Below, piece by piece: positions 1 to 12,283 of a stretch of 64,000 nucleotides of DNA. The notes beneath the pieces are model-generated. The model worked only from the letters and a program-made list of their open reading frames with translations. It did not search any database and was not told where the DNA came from. Source of the stretch: Lenzites betulinus (taxonomy: Eukaryota; Basidiomycota; Agaricomycetes; Polyporales; Polyporaceae); contig JABYQU010000006.1 in NCBI GenBank assembly GCA_022264855.1, positions 124,001 to 188,000 of the forward strand. The letters run 5' to 3'. A program made the translations under genes and the position numbers. How positions within the stretch are numbered: the first letter of the stretch is position 1; the number at the start of each line of letters is the position of its first letter.

Positions 1-813
1 TTGCAGTCCAGGCCACCCTCCTCGCCGATTCGACCCCATCCTGCACACTCGGGATCACCGGCGAGAATTGTGCTCGGGCATGACGGAGAGGGGCTCGGAA
101 TGGAGGACGCGAGTACTCACATGTTGACATGGCGTAGTGAGTGGTTGCGACAGCAGCCCAAAGCAAATCTGGCATGTAAGCTCCGTCAGGAGCTCCTTCT
201 CTAGGCGACTCTGTGGGTCGTGGTCGGTGCGGTGAGGGGAAGCGGGGGCGCGGGCCGGTGAGACACGGCGATGCAGCCTGCGCCGCCGTTTGCGCGGTGG
301 GAGACAGGGGCTTGGCTGTGAGCCCGACCGAGCACAAGTCGGGGTGGCACGTCCGGATGTGTCGGGCTCTCGCGGGGTGGGCGAGGGCAGCTGGGACGAC
401 TCGGCGCTTGACGGCGACTGAGGGGGGAGCGGGAGGTACTCGAGGTCGGAGCCCAAGTCGGCCTTGTACTTGGAGTCGGTGCGGTCGTCTGGGTCGTCGT
501 GGAAGGCGGGATGGGAGGTGTCATCAGGGATTGGCGTGGTGATGATGTCGATGAGCTTGTTGATGGTGACGTTAAGGGGCGGTGCATGGGAGAAGGTCGT
601 GGGGGCCCGCGAAGACGACGAGCAGGTGGGCAGCGGACATGTGGGGAGGACAGGAGCGGCGTTGGGCGCCCTGGGGGCGGGGGGGCTGCTGGAAGAGGCT
701 AGGTGGGCGGCACAGAAAGTGTGGCCGCAGTGGAGGGTGACGGGGGCGCGGAGGAGGGCAGGTGGGGAGCAAAGCGGGCAGTTGAGGAGGGCGAGGAGGG
801 CACGGGCAGGCAT
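1..813 (-). CDS. LON-RING type protein (RING E3-like), 5' part; runs off the left edge
   Basis: The ATG is at 813-811. The N-terminus carries a RING-like half, CPLCSPPALLRAPVTLHCGH followed by TFCAAHL. A long Ser/Pro-rich linker follows, with the family-typical NVTINKLIDII stretch, and then the start of a second RING (ELTCQICFGLLSQPLTTPCQH). This order (degenerate RING, disordered linker, true RING, then a LON substrate-binding domain) is known from LONRF-type proteins, which act as ubiquitin ligases. The exon ends at 121, where GTGAGT follows directly after CQH, in the middle of the second RING. No acceptor in the remaining 40 bases restores the expected TFC continuation, so the next exon and the LON domain probably lie outside the window. 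Seen: the motifs and the donor site. Inferred: the LON domain and the ligase role. Confidence 0.72.
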
Positions 814-1134
814 GCGGGCGTCTTGGAAGCAGTCGGGGGAGGAGGGAGCAGGGGAGGGCGGTCGGTCGGGGCGGGGATGGTAGAAGTAGGGGGCGGGAGG
901 GCGTGATGGGGCAGAGATCGCGGCGGTTGCTGGGTCGAGTGCGCGCGAGCTCCGTCGTCTCGAGCTGGGGCCGGGAAAGAGGGCTGGGATGGGCGGCGAT
1001 GTGCTGCCTGCTCTGCGCGATTCGCACCCTCGTCCTCGGCCTCATGCCTGTCCTCCCAGCGATCCCCCCCCCGCCCTGCCGCGCTCCTCACCGCTTCAGG
1101 CCCTGCGCTTGCCTCCAAGTTGCACGTTCTCCTT

Positions 1135-1457
1135 TCAGGATACGGTCGCGAACTTGACCCTGTCCTTCCCCTTCTCAGGCTTGACATGCTCCTTCTCTTT
1201 CTCCTTGTTCGCGCGCGACGACCATGGCGGAATGACATCGGGCAGTTTTGATACTTCCTTGTCAAGGATAAGCGAGGATGTGCACGAGTGAGACACGCTC
1301 GTGGATTTCCCTGCGTATAGTGGTCAGTTACATCCCAACGCATGCCTCAATCACGACACTTACGATGGGAGGACGCAGAGTCCGCACCCGCAGTCCAGTA
1401 CGGGTCCATCATCGCATCGCTCGCTGTACACCGCAAGTCCGCATTCGGGAGAATCAT
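1135..1457 (-). CDS. small spliced gene of unknown function (89 aa)
   Basis: Two exons, 1457-1364 and 1310-1135, join in frame over a 53-nt intron. The donor is GTAAGT, the branch site TAACTGAC and the acceptor ACGCAG. The product starts MILPNADLRCTASDAMMDPY and ends in a charged tail rich in Lys and Glu (ANKEKEKEHVKPEKGKDRVK), with stop TGA at 1137-1135. The intron signals and sustained codon sense argue that it is real. The start is less sure: an in-frame TGA lies just upstream, but an upstream exon could enter through TGTACAG near 1425, which would make this the C-terminus of a longer gene. I recognise no domain. It is co-directional with the LON-RING gene and ends about 320 bp upstream of that start. 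Confidence 0.42.
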
Positions 1458-2599
1458 CCATCAACATCCGAGGAGCTTCTCTGCAGACTTTCTCATGCGC
1501 CACGCCCCGGCCCACTTAACGCGCAATGTACAAGCCCAGTATTTCTCAAGGTCGTCCTTCGTGGCAAAATGTGCCGCACTGCCGTTGAGTCGATAGCCCG
1601 GGAGCGCATTCTTTGCACGTTATGCTCCTTGCTGGCTGCTGCCGTGCACGGTACAAGTCACCGCTTCATTGCTGGCAGTAGATGCGTTACCTTCTCACCC
1701 CCTCCCTCGAACGTACTGACCTTTCGCACAGACAGTTATTCGACTGTTGCTTGCATTCGCGGCCTCTGATAACTGAGCGACAGGACAGCAGTAAAGGGTA
1801 GCGGAGAAGTGCCAGTGTGCAACAACTGGAACGCTCGCAGCCATTTGCGATCGCCCGGGTTCGAATTCCAATGACGCAATCTATCTCTGTCAGCTACGTT
1901 GTGTTCCAACAAAGGTTAACATGTCGGATACTGTCCGAGAGACTATTGATATTACTAACCTTGGCAAAATCGTACACTTCATGCAGTAGATATCAAACCC
2001 AGTATCGCAGATTGTAATCTTCGTGGTGTGGCAAGCATGGCGTGTCGAACAGGCGATACACAGACTAAACTTGAAGAGTACTTACATTGGGCTAAGGGGC
2101 GCCTTGGGCTGCGCCGAACCTATGGAACGCCGCGTAGAAGACGCACCTTTCGTGTGCATGAGCCTGTAGTACGTGGAGGTGAGTACAAACCAGAGGGACC
2201 GAAGATGCCTATGTGGGTGACGATAGTGGTGAAAGGAACCTAACCGGTATATAGAGGAACCTCGGTGAGTTGGCAACTCTGAGTCGGGAATTTGCCACTG
2301 GCCTGCAGGCGCTATACTGCTTGAGTACATTTGGTGTAATGGGAGTAACTCACCGTTATATGGAGAGAGTTGTAAAGGCTTACGAAGTATATGTGCTATG
2401 GCTTTGGTGGTGGCGGTTTTGAGAAAGGAGCGACAAGTCAGCGCCGGTAGCGCGCGAAGTGGCTACACTGGCACGGTCACCTGATTCCGAATCCAGGTGG
2501 GCTCGGCATATCACAACCGTTGATCGTGTACTACTCACTACTCACGGCAACGGTAGTAGGCCAGTGGGAAATATCGCAGGTGAGATTGTGGCAGAAATA
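1458..2599. other. non-coding stretch between genes
   Basis: The open frames here are short, lack splice-supported extensions and show no recognisable motif. The left part may hold the promoter of the small gene ending at 1135. The right part is the 3' flank of the Plavaka gene. No repeat or RNA gene was identified. Confidence 0.5.
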
Positions 2600-5500
2600 C
2601 TAGGTATGGAGCAACTTAAACGCGTGATGATCTATGTACTTATTCACGTAGAAGCGCTCAAAAACGTCAAGAGATCTATAGTACTCGAGATCCTCCAAAT
2701 CAACTCCACTACCCTTGTAAACACCAATCAAGTGAGCCGCGCGCACAATCGTATCAATATGTATGACAGACATCACCGGGGTGCGTCGAAACATCCTTGG
2801 CTGTACGATCCACATCCCTGTATCTTCGTCCGGGGCGTTGCCGACACAGCGGTACCAGTGGACCGCTGCACATCCATATTCTATCCCCTGATACTTGAAG
2901 GAGAGGAGACACTTGAGGCGCGCCACATCCATCCCCAGCAGCCCGTGCAAGCTTGAGTCCCTGTTCACGAAAACGCAGTCGTACCTGGGATGCTTTCCCC
3001 TCCAAGCTGAGGTAGCGCGTAGATGCTCGCGACGCATACCCTCCAAACCAGACGGGTCACTCGGTGCGTGGAATGAGGCTTCTGCCGAGTTATGCACGTA
3101 TACTTGCTGATCAAAAGCGGGGCACTGAGTGAGGCGGAGGGCCGCTCCTGATTGATCGCTGTCGGGATTGAGCTGGTGGAACAAGAAGCGACGGATCATG
3201 TCGCAGAGGGTAGGAAGTTGCAGTTCGTGGAGGGCGGTCAGGGTTTTCTGCAAATATATTTGTCAGCGTCGTCCTAGGGGCTCGGAGGAGGTGAAGAAGT
3301 GCACATACACCGCTGGATAACTTAACAGCAGCAAGGATATGTGTGGTGTTTGAGTCCAGCGCGGTGAAAGCCTGCAAGGCTGACTGTTGGCGGGTGCGGG
3401 CCCTTCTGAGCGGTGGTTGTTGGACATCGGGGCCTAAGGAGATGAAATCGTATTAGCGGCGGCTGCTCTGAGCTTCGACAAATGACGCCAATGCGAATGC
3501 ACCTAGTGTAGCAAGCGCTGCTCCTAAGCAAGTGCCTGTCAACATCCCGCGGTCTTCAAAGTAGACGCGGCTCATTGCAAGCTTGTCCATCCGTTGATTC
3601 GTCAGGAGCATCTGCCCTAATGCTTCGTAGCGATTGGACCGGCGCCATGGCTCTTTCACTGCTTTGATATGCTTGGATTCGGTAATTGACGAACATAGAC
3701 CATTCGGGGCACCGAACTCCCAGATACGTTTGCAGTAGTGAACCATCGAGTGCTGACGAGGTAATCTGAAGCCCTTGGTACGAACACCGGCGACACGAAA
3801 GGCCTCGCGATAACGGTGGAAGCGCGACAGTGCATCCTCGAGTCCAGCCAGTGTTTGAGGAGAATGAGCATGTCGTCGAACTGTGTAACAGAATTCTAAA
3901 AATGCACGGATTGCCCGCACCATGTCGGTGGTCACGATGCCTTGTATGGATGGCAAGTAAATCTGTTGGAGTGTTAGAGTCACACATATCCTTTGAGCAA
4001 CGCACGCTTAGAGTCCATGGTGGCTCGGAATCCGACGTACCTTCATGAGAGCCTTGGAGTCGTCGCCCGTCCATTGCTTGAAGCCTCGTCCTTCACGAAA
4101 GCGTCGCAGATCGGAGAAAGGGGGAACAACAGCAAGGCTATCGAGATCCATAGCTATCAGCCGAGATTGTACATGCATTTCAAGTCATGCGAGGAGGCGT
4201 ACCGTCGATCGAGCGTGGTCAAGACATTTTCGCCGCGGGTCTTACCATGTGTCTTGTAGATGTACTGCTCGACCCAGTCGACCAAATGATCCTTAAATGT
4301 ACCCTTGATCAGCTGGTGTAGGATATCCGGCGCGATAAGCTCGTGTATATCTGCACGGGGAAAGTCGTTCGTGAATGGCTGTCCAAGCGGCATAAAGTGG
4401 TCAGATAACAATCCTATTGCATTGCAAATAATCAGGGACGAACAACAACGTCGCCTATGATTCCATAGCCATCCCATAGATCTCCAAGCGGAAACGCGCT
4501 CACAAGCGTCTCTGTATGATCCCGGGACCTGCGGATGGCAGGAGCTTCGTCCGACTCCGTTCCGACCCTTGCAATACATCTTTGAGGCAGAATTATTGGA
4601 AAATCAACCAAGCAGGATAGAATGGACGTAGACCTACGTGGGACACCATCCTTGTACAATACAGGCGAGAAGGGCTTGCTCGGGGTAATCAGCAATATAT
4701 GGCCCCAGACTATAGATAACCCGGCGGTAGTAGCCGTCCGAGCAGAGAACAAGGTCTGGGCTCTCCATGAATTGTTTCAGCGAGCGGAGGATACGGGAAA
4801 TGGAGGAATGGAATAGTTGACGGCGGAATTTGCGATATGCAACGTTGCCAGAGTATTTGCGGGCGGCTTAGAACAATGGGTAAACAACGGCGAATAGTAC
4901 TGCTATACCATGCATCCGAGTCTGAGAGAAGACGACTCACATTTCGGGATTGCAAGGAAAGCAGCCAAGGCCACAGCATTGCGATGCGCCCTCCGAACTG
5001 AGTTGTGGACGTTGCCCAGCGAGACGTATAGGGGATAGTACTCGTTGCTCCCCGTTGCCACAGAGACAGTGGTCTTGTCGCTCCCTAGAATGACCGGGAC
5101 AAACGCTGACCCTATGTTGCCCTGCGTCTCCCCTAGAATATCCTGTGGGAGACGTCACATGCTGCTCTACTAATCAGGCACTGAGGAGCAACTTACCGCT
5201 TGTTTCCAGGCCCAGTCGCCACTCATGAAATCTTTGAGGCAGCGAGAGCCGTCGCTATAGTATTCCCGCAATGGTGCGTAGTCGATGTTGAGCTTGAAAT
5301 CCGGGTTTGCGAGCATACTCTTGACAATGGCGTGAACGTCGCGATACCACACCTCGTGCTCGCTTGTCATCCACGACGGGGCGCTGTCGATTGGTTTGGG
5401 GATGGCGTCCTGGGGATATTGCATCGTAAAACACTCCCACCGTACTTCACCAAGCGGGGTGCTGTCGATGGTGCGATACATGTCAGCGTGGCTGGGGAAT

Positions 5501-6822
5501 GGCGGCAGTTTGTCGTGATGGACAAGAGAGGCCCTCCAGAGATCCATAAGCGCGTCAATATTGGAAGCGCTCATCTGCTCTCGAGCATACAGAAGCTCTG
5601 CGACCTCGAATTCTAATCGATCCGCGTATGGAAACCAAGCGTTATCAGCGCTTGGGTCGGGGGGCGGGGCAGGGACGGCGTCTTCTCCTGCAAATTCCCC
5701 TGTAGCGTCGCATTTGCGGCCTATCAAGACTCAAGTGACTTAGCTACTAGTACATGCGATCATGGGTGCCAGATGCATCGTCGAATGAGGTACTCACCGT
5801 CGAGCAAGGGATGAAACTCTCGAATGCGTTCTCCTGGTGCGGAAAGTGGCTCTAAGACTGCTGCAAGAGGGACGTGTTGCTCGCGCAGAGTTGCCCTGGC
5901 ATTCGCAATGCCTCGAGCAGTTGGAGGACTGCACAAGGCACTGTCTATAGAAGGGGTGTCGCTCTCGGTTGACGTCTCCGCTGGTCCAGCATCTTCAGGG
6001 TCCGATCCATCCCACGCAAAGTCAACAGACTGGTAGCGTTCAGTTGGTGGGAGCTGGAAGTCTTCGGCGTCCGAGCGATGGGCACTGTCCAGCGTAGGAG
6101 AACGAGACCCTCGGTACGAAGTGGCATCCAAAGGGGCGTCATCGCCGCCGCTACGGTCTTCGTCGTGGCTGTATTCGTCGTCGTGCGTTGTCTGAGAGTC
6201 AGATGAGTCTGAACCGAGTGGCACTTCATTGACCATGTCACGCCAAGTTGAGTACGCGGGGGCAGCAAACCCCTCTCCGTCGTTTTGTCCGGGAACAAGC
6301 TGCCTGATATTTGACATACATTCAATAAATGATCATGCAATACTCCGGCGCAAAAGTTGCTGGCAAACTGGTACTCACGGCATTTCGTTAAAGTCCTCGT
6401 CAAAGCCGCCACCTTCCCAGGTATCGCCGCTGGCGATGCTGATGTTGTCATCGAAGCCTCGAGAGCTCGGGGATTGATGTGCGGAATCGACATCAGAGCT
6501 GGAGCTCGTCCCAGAGCGTGCCCGAGAGGAGCCAACTCTGGATGCAGCCCTATACATGCGTATTCAGTAAGCTCGTCTTCGGGGAGGAGTGAGACACAAG
6601 AACGTACTGTGAGAGAAGCTGACGGCTAAGAAGAGGCCTGTTGGCGGCGATGTCGCTCGGAAGGGCAAAGTTGGTGCTTTCTCCAGGGTGTTTGGCGCAG
6701 ATATGCTGACTATATCCACTCAGGTTCTTCAAGACGCGGTTGCAGCCAGGGAATGGGCAAGGGAAACCATTAGCTTGGCCAAGATCTTCGCCGCGACCAT
6801 GCGGGGATAGGTTGGTGTCCAT
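2600..6822 (-). CDS. Plavaka-type DNA transposase with N-terminal C2H2 finger (copy 1)
   Basis: A multi-exon gene read right to left. It starts MDTNLSPHGRGED and contains a C2H2 finger (CPFPGCNRVLKNLSGYSQH, then CAKH). An acidic linker leads to REFHPLLDG and GRKCDATGEF. The core domain follows in family order: WFPYADRLEFEVAELLY, DALMDLW, WMTSEHEVWYRD, FMSGDWAWKQA, FVPVILGSDKTTVSVATGSN, IYSLGPYIADYPEQALLACI, FTNDFPRADIHELIAPDILH, LCSSITESKHIKAVKEPWRR. The tail (YDCVFVNRDS to FYVNKYIDHHAFKLLHT) ends at TAG 2602-2600. Exon joins near 6605, 6375, 5800, 5197 and 4940 show clean GT-AG sites that keep frame. All blocks I expect are present, so the gene may be functional, though exons between 4640 and 4000 were not all closed. 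Plavaka belongs to the EnSpm/CACTA group; I could not find its terminal inverted repeats. Confidence 0.8.
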
Positions 6823-7167
6823 CTGGTTGGGAGTGGTTAGTCGCCTCCACTATGGACTGCGCTTTTATACTCGACGATATGTGCGGTACGGTGTAATATC
6901 GCGGTTGTAATCGGCGTAGATTCAGGATGCATGCGCACACTAGCACACTATGCGGAGCAAACCCGGAGTGTTACCGAGATTCTTAAGGCGGAAGTTGATA
7001 TGGAGTATACAGGAAGCGCGATGAAGCAAACACTCGAGGGACGTTGCTTGGAATCGCCCGTAACCTACTGAGCGCGTACCATAATATCGGTGATTCAAAT
7101 ACCTGCAGGCTGCAGTATGGTCAATGAGATGACGGGCTGCACTCTGAGATCAGAAGGACAGCGAACC
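6823..7167. other. spacer between oxygenase and Plavaka copy 1
   Basis: About 345 bp between the end of the oxygenase gene and the start of the transposase gene, both read leftwards. It presumably holds the transposase promoter. No repeat or clear TIR is visible. Confidence 0.4.
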
Positions 7168-8989
7168 TCAATTCTCCGACATCCCCCACAGCTCGTCTCT
7201 AGTGCTCCACATTGCGATGCCACGGCGCCAGCGTTCCTCGCCCGACATTGTGTACACGCCGCCTTCCTTGTAGAACTGTTTCTGAGAGATAAATCCGCAT
7301 TCCACCCATCGGAAGAGGCCCCCGGCAGAATACTGCGTGAACGAGTATCGATGCTCCTGTGGAGACACGGTAGTGTTTGAATGACGAAGAATTGCGGAAG
7401 GAATGAGTATGAGTGAGCCGGGTGGAAACTCGATGATCAAGCCCAGGTCCCATAGCACAAGATGACCGCCCTTGGTGGGATCGAAGTCGCCAATGGCTGT
7501 AATGGCACACCAGCCGGCAGGGAGATTCTGGTAGTCGGTGTGGACATAGGTAGCAACGCGTGGGCCGAGGTTGAATGTTGCAGCGCCGAAGACACTCTTC
7601 TTAAAGTTCGGGCGGAGCGTACGGTCTTTCGAGAGGATTGCTTGTAGAGTAGCTCCATAGTGACTATAAAGTCTCGGTGCGTACAGCTTGAAGGATGCTG
7701 CAGGAACATGATGTATTAGTTAATACTTAGTGCTCGATAGTAGTCCATGTTACCGTCTCCGAAGCCAGCCAGGCGCTGAATAGACCGATTCTTGAGCAAC
7801 ATCTCTGCAATTTCTGCGCAATTCTTTGGCTGTAACAAATTACTGACTTCCTGCGAAAGCGTCAGCAACACGCTATAGATGGTAGCGCAAATATACCTTC
7901 TGGCCGCCTCCATAGGATATTCCAACCGTTATCGCCGGATATGCACCACGGCGATGCAATGTTGTTTCGTGCGCGAAAGGTTGTCTTGCAGCTTCGAAGG
8001 CCTTCTGGGCTTCGTCGTTGACCTGCATCCACTCCTCTACATTCTTGGGCATCCCAACGAGCACTGAGAAAGCTCGACCTGCACTGTCGAGCAATAGGCA
8101 AGGTTCCCTATGAGAGACGATCTCAGTCTATACAGTGGCGAAGCCATATGGCAAGGATTTACCGTCCGTTCCACTGAACATACTTTAAACCCAGCGCGAG
8201 GACATCCGATAGCGTCATGTCACGGTGCTCGTCTTCACACCGTGGGGTTCTACGCCCAACGAAGCTGGACGACGCGACTGGATTGGCAAGAAACCCAGAT
8301 GGTCCTGCCGCGCCGGCTGTAGGCTGAGTGATACCTAATCGCGTTCCGAAATCAGGAGACAACATCGGAGGGCGAAGGATTCATGACAAACCTGAGAGAT
8401 TGGTGATTGTCGGCAACGATCCTGCAGACTTTCTGTACTTCTCCGCGACTGCCTTCACGCGGTGTCGCGCAACATCCGCAATACGAACGTTCCCCTCCTT
8501 CTCAATCCGTTTAGAACGGCGGCGGTCTCTGTAGCGTTGCTTACTCCTCTCTAACTTTTTGACATAGGTGCTTGATGTATGACCGCTGTCCGAGTCTGTT
8601 AAAGGCGAAGCTGAAGCGAGATGTACAGGGGCCTCCAGAGGCAGCGATGGGGGTGACAACCTACCAGCATACTATTAGCACACACAATCAAGGTTACAGA
8701 CGGCGGTTCAGACGTACATTGGCATTGTAGTCTCGATTCCATCTGTATCGCCTGCAAGAAAGACTTCCTCTGCCGCTTCTTCCGCCCGGGCAGCCAAGGG
8801 TGCAATATCGAAGTTGAGTTGCATAGCGTCAAGGATACCGCCCCATGGGGAGTAGCTGGCCCCAGATCGAGTCTGAACGAAGATACTTAGCGAGTCAAAA
8901 AGCATTGAGTGAGGACTTGTACATACGCAGCGTGCCCTTGACATCTCAATACTTCCGCTCGGACTGCGTGTAGCCGTACCTGTCATCAT
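7168..8989 (-). CDS. 2-oxoglutarate/Fe(II)-dependent oxygenase, fungal TET/JBP-like type
   Basis: A multi-exon minus-strand gene. Start candidates are the two ATGs at 8989 and 8986. Exon 1 ends at 8927, exon 2 is 8872-8718 and exon 3 starts at 8660, all in frame. The N-terminal part is low complexity with a basic stretch (KKLERSKQRYRDRRRSKR). The catalytic part has the HxD iron motif in TYVHTDYQNLPAGWCAI, the block GGHLVLWDLGLIIEFPPGS, the distal histidine in SAILRHSN and the arginine in HRYSFTQYSAGGLFRW that would bind 2-oxoglutarate. The stop is at 7170-7168. The motif set fits a double-stranded beta-helix oxygenase. Fungal relatives of TET/JBP enzymes are known next to DNA transposons, and this gene lies about 350 bp upstream of a Plavaka gene. 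Action on methylated DNA is inference; a protein or RNA substrate is possible. Confidence 0.7.
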
Positions 8990-9087
8990 ATCTTGGCGTG
9001 AGTAACAAAGATGCATAGAAGTAAGTGAAAAAGGGCATGATAAAATGTCATCTCTTCAGTGGTGGCGTCTCCGAGTCGAAAGCGTTG

Positions 9088-9108
9088 CCGGGTCCCAAGG
9101 TCGGGTCC
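9088..9108 (+). repeat. direct repeat copy 1 (21 bp)
   Basis: CCGGGTCCCAAGGTCGGGTC followed by C. It is identical to 9205-9225, a spacing of 117 bp. It lies upstream of the oxygenase gene. Confidence 0.85.
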
Positions 9109-9204
9109 TCTGGCGCACTGCCCACCACTGACGAGACTTAGCATATGCCGTGCCATGACGAGAACAAGGTCCTCGCGCGGCAATGGCGCGCGCGAATGAA
9201 TACT

Positions 9205-9225
9205 CCGGGTCCCAAGGTCGGGTCC
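9205..9225 (+). repeat. direct repeat copy 2 (21 bp)
   Basis: Exact second copy of the 21-bp block at 9088-9108. The sequences just outside both copies differ, so this is a discrete motif rather than a longer duplication. Confidence 0.85.
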
Positions 9226-10037
9226 ACAGGATGCTTGCATTTGCGGCGCCGTCTGCTTTGCAGGAAATAACATGGGTACAAAATTATATGTACTTACTTT
9301 CCTCAGGAAGAGACGGAACTGGGACGGTGTACGTGTCCCACAAGAGCTTGAATTTCCGCGATGGGCCGAAGGAAATAGCGATGCAGAGGACGTTGGGCGG
9401 GAGGCTCTCCACAGTGTCGAAGAAACTTGAAATCTACTCGCGCCGGAGGCCAGTCGGTTTGAGGTAGCAGAAGCGGCGTGTCACGGATGGTCGAGCAGCG
9501 CGAAATAAGCCGCTTCACGGCTCGAGGAATTCGGGAAGTCTATGTCGCAGGGATGAGGAGAGAGCTGCAGGTTAGGTTGGTTGGGTCACGTGCCCCAGCT
9601 GCGTCCAAGTCACGGTGAAGAGTCAGCAAGTTAGCGTCTTGTAGCAGTCCGCATGGAGGCAGACAACCGCGAGAAGTGCTGGCACAATGTCGTATATCTA
9701 TATCACTAGGAGTAACAAGGGAGGGGTAATCTCTATCTCTGAATACGCTATCTGAGTCTGTATTATTGTCCGAGAAGTTAGGAACGCCCGAGTCGGTGGG
9801 TCACCGCGACGTAAGTTGGAGAGTGAACATGCGATCAAGCTACAAAAGGGGAATCTGAGTGATATATGATGTCAGAAAAATGGGTACCTGGACGGTGGTT
9901 TGGATGTAAACTCACCCGCGCCCACGAACTCCATCAGAGCGATGAAGCACAGCGACAATCTGACAACATGTGAGCGACTGAACGACTTGCACAGAGCAGC
10001 ATTTCGCAACGAAGTTAGATGCCAGATGGAACATTAC

Positions 10038-11969
10038 TTACGGAATCTTCTTGTACTTCCCATCTCGAACGAACCTGAGCGTGTGTTCAAGAATCATAGT
10101 GAAATTGCTTTCTTGCAGAGCGTTCAAGAGGCTATTGAGCTCGACCCACGTAGTGTCTGACTGCCCGGCGTTCGTGCCCACGGAAGGAAGTCCTACATTC
10201 AACAACATAGGAAATGCCCATCGGAGCGCGAAAGCCACGTCGAGGAGGCCGTGTTGCAGCATGAGAACATCGGCGGAAAGGTGTCGCAAGTGGCTCCTGG
10301 GACAAGCAGCAATGGCGAATGAGCCTTCATCATTGCGAGGGATGGTGGCCAGAGCGGGGACGTGCAAGTATACGAGGTGAGGGCAGAACTTCATGATGTT
10401 CGGGATCGTTTGTTGCAAGTCCGCTGGGGAACTGTCACTGGGCGTGAGACCAAAGCTTAGATTGAGAGCTTCGAGCGCCGGCCACGCCCGTCCGAGCGTT
10501 TCCAAGTCATGTGCCGTGAACTCGAATTCATATCCTGGGAGGCTGATGGAGACATAGCGTAGCTGGGCGCAAGAAAGGAGGGCAGCAAACCCCTGAAGGA
10601 AGTTCCCGCTGGGAAAGCCCGTAACACCAAGAACTGTTGAGGAGACATCAATCGTCGAAAGTGTGTGTATGTTTGCGTGGGAGATGAGCAGGTTGACGTC
10701 GGCGATGAAGGTGTTTGTGGGGGCGTGGAACACGGATCCAACCGAGAGCTTCTTCAGATTTGCAAAGGAGAGTGCGGAGATGATCGCATGCATATCGCTG
10801 TCCCAAATCCATTCGAACTCGAACTCACGGACAACGAGTGGCAATCCCGGCGTTGCGCGCGAGCGGTATGTGGGCGGCGGCGGTACCGCTGTAAAATATT
10901 AGCCATTGAACACCGCAGGAATCAAACAATTTTACTCACCTGTGCCAGTGACATATAGCTTCATATCCAAGAAGTCGAGGTGTTCCAGATGGCGCAGGAA
11001 TGTGCAAGGTATGGGTGCGTAGAGAGGAGCCTCGAGAGTGAATCGCCTGAGAGTCATAGATTTCTCTGCGACGACGTCCGCGCACTGAGAAAGTATGGCA
11101 TTGCGAACTGCGACGCGGTGAGCCTCATCAACGTTCGGAAGAGAGGCAAAGCGGTAGGTAGGGTCGAATAGCAGGGCTATGTCGTTGAGAAGGGGAGCGG
11201 CACGTAGGAACGGAGTGAGCTCAGAGGTGTGAAGAATGAATGCCTCCGTCTGTATCCAGACTAGCTGTCGCAAGTAAGGGAACATTTGACGGATAGCTTG
11301 GGGCGCGTGGGCGTGTATGTACGATAGGAGCCCAGGGCCCGTGTCTCGGCCGTTGATTTTGACCTTGAGCCTTTTAATGCAAGCAGCGTAAAACCGGAAC
11401 CGCCGAAGGAAGGGGTTCTTCGAGCAATCGGCGTGCTTCAAGGTGCTCTTCAGGTAGCTGTTATGCGCGGGTGTGTGAGCAAGTTGCATGAGTTCACTGT
11501 GCCGCAATCTTACGTACTTGAGGTCATCTAGGACAATGCCCAGCCTACTTCTTCCCCAGTTATCCCCCACCTCGCGCCATCTGCTGAGCTTCAGCATATC
11601 CAGGACTCGTGTAGAGATGGAGACGGACTCCCAGGCAGCTGACATTGCTGGGTAAAAGAAGCATGTTGCCGCTCTAGCCAAGTGGTACAGGTCGAGGCGA
11701 CATTGCCGGGACTCGGGCGTATCTTCAAGCTGACCGGTCGTTGCAAATGCGGGCTTGGGCATAGCGTCGACAAGGAGGAGGATTATGTCGATGTTGAGGA
11801 AGGCACATTCACTAGGGGTTGCGACTGAGCGATATTTCTTGTAGTTCCAGAGGGGATACGAATTTATTAGAAACACAGTCCTCTGTAGATTACGCGCCAT
11901 GTGAGCCAAATGGAGGAGCGCAGAGTGTGCAGTGTTTGGGGAGAGACTTACAGAGATACCTGGTGGCAT
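10038..11969 (-). CDS. F-box/LRR-like protein
   Basis: Starts MPPGIS at 11969. A possible 69-nt in-frame intron (GTAAGT to TCTACAG) follows at once; it also reads open, so both forms are possible. An F-box-like helix NIDIILLLVDAM precedes leucine-rich, irregular repeats (DLKYVRLRHSELMQL, LRRFTLEAPL, LRHLEHLDFLDMKLYV, LRYVSISLPGY, LEALNLSFGL, LVYLHVPAL). The intron 10939-10889 joins VTGT to AVPPPPTYRSRATPGLP in frame (phase 1). The open frame ends at TAA 10040-10038, but a GTAAGT donor overlaps that stop. Splicing there would add about 17 residues and a different stop. The family is very common in Agaricomycetes and usually recruits substrates to SCF ligases; that role is assumed here. Confidence 0.6.
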
Positions 11970-12283
11970 TTCGGCGGGGCGATGGTGCAGGAGGAAGTCG
12001 TCCGTGGAAAAAGTGAGAACCGCAAAAATTAGGGCGGGTGAAAGGCGCGGGAACCCGACTACATTGTACTACATTGTCGACTTTCTTTCCACGTAATAAT
12101 CATTCTAGTTTTAACAGTTAGTAGAACTTGACCGGAGGACAAGCGACGCAGTGCAAGGCGCCGAAATATCCTGCCGCTCGACCTTGTCCTTTTCCCACCG
12201 AATAGCCACGTCGACCTCTGCCGGCGTGATCCCTCCTCGCCCCTTTTACGCATTTGGCATCCTCACCTTCTCTGCATTCCATC

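Larger units (their letters stand above)
8990..10037. other. intergenic stretch with a 21-bp direct repeat
   Basis: No convincing exon was found. The 5' side of the oxygenase gene contains the exact repeat described separately. A short upstream exon of the oxygenase (an acceptor-like GATGACAG lies near 8987) cannot be excluded. Confidence 0.4.

Noticed and set aside
1800..1880. tRNA-like T-loop GGTTCGAATTCC
   Set aside because: The T stem does not pair and no matching acceptor or anticodon arm was found on either strand.
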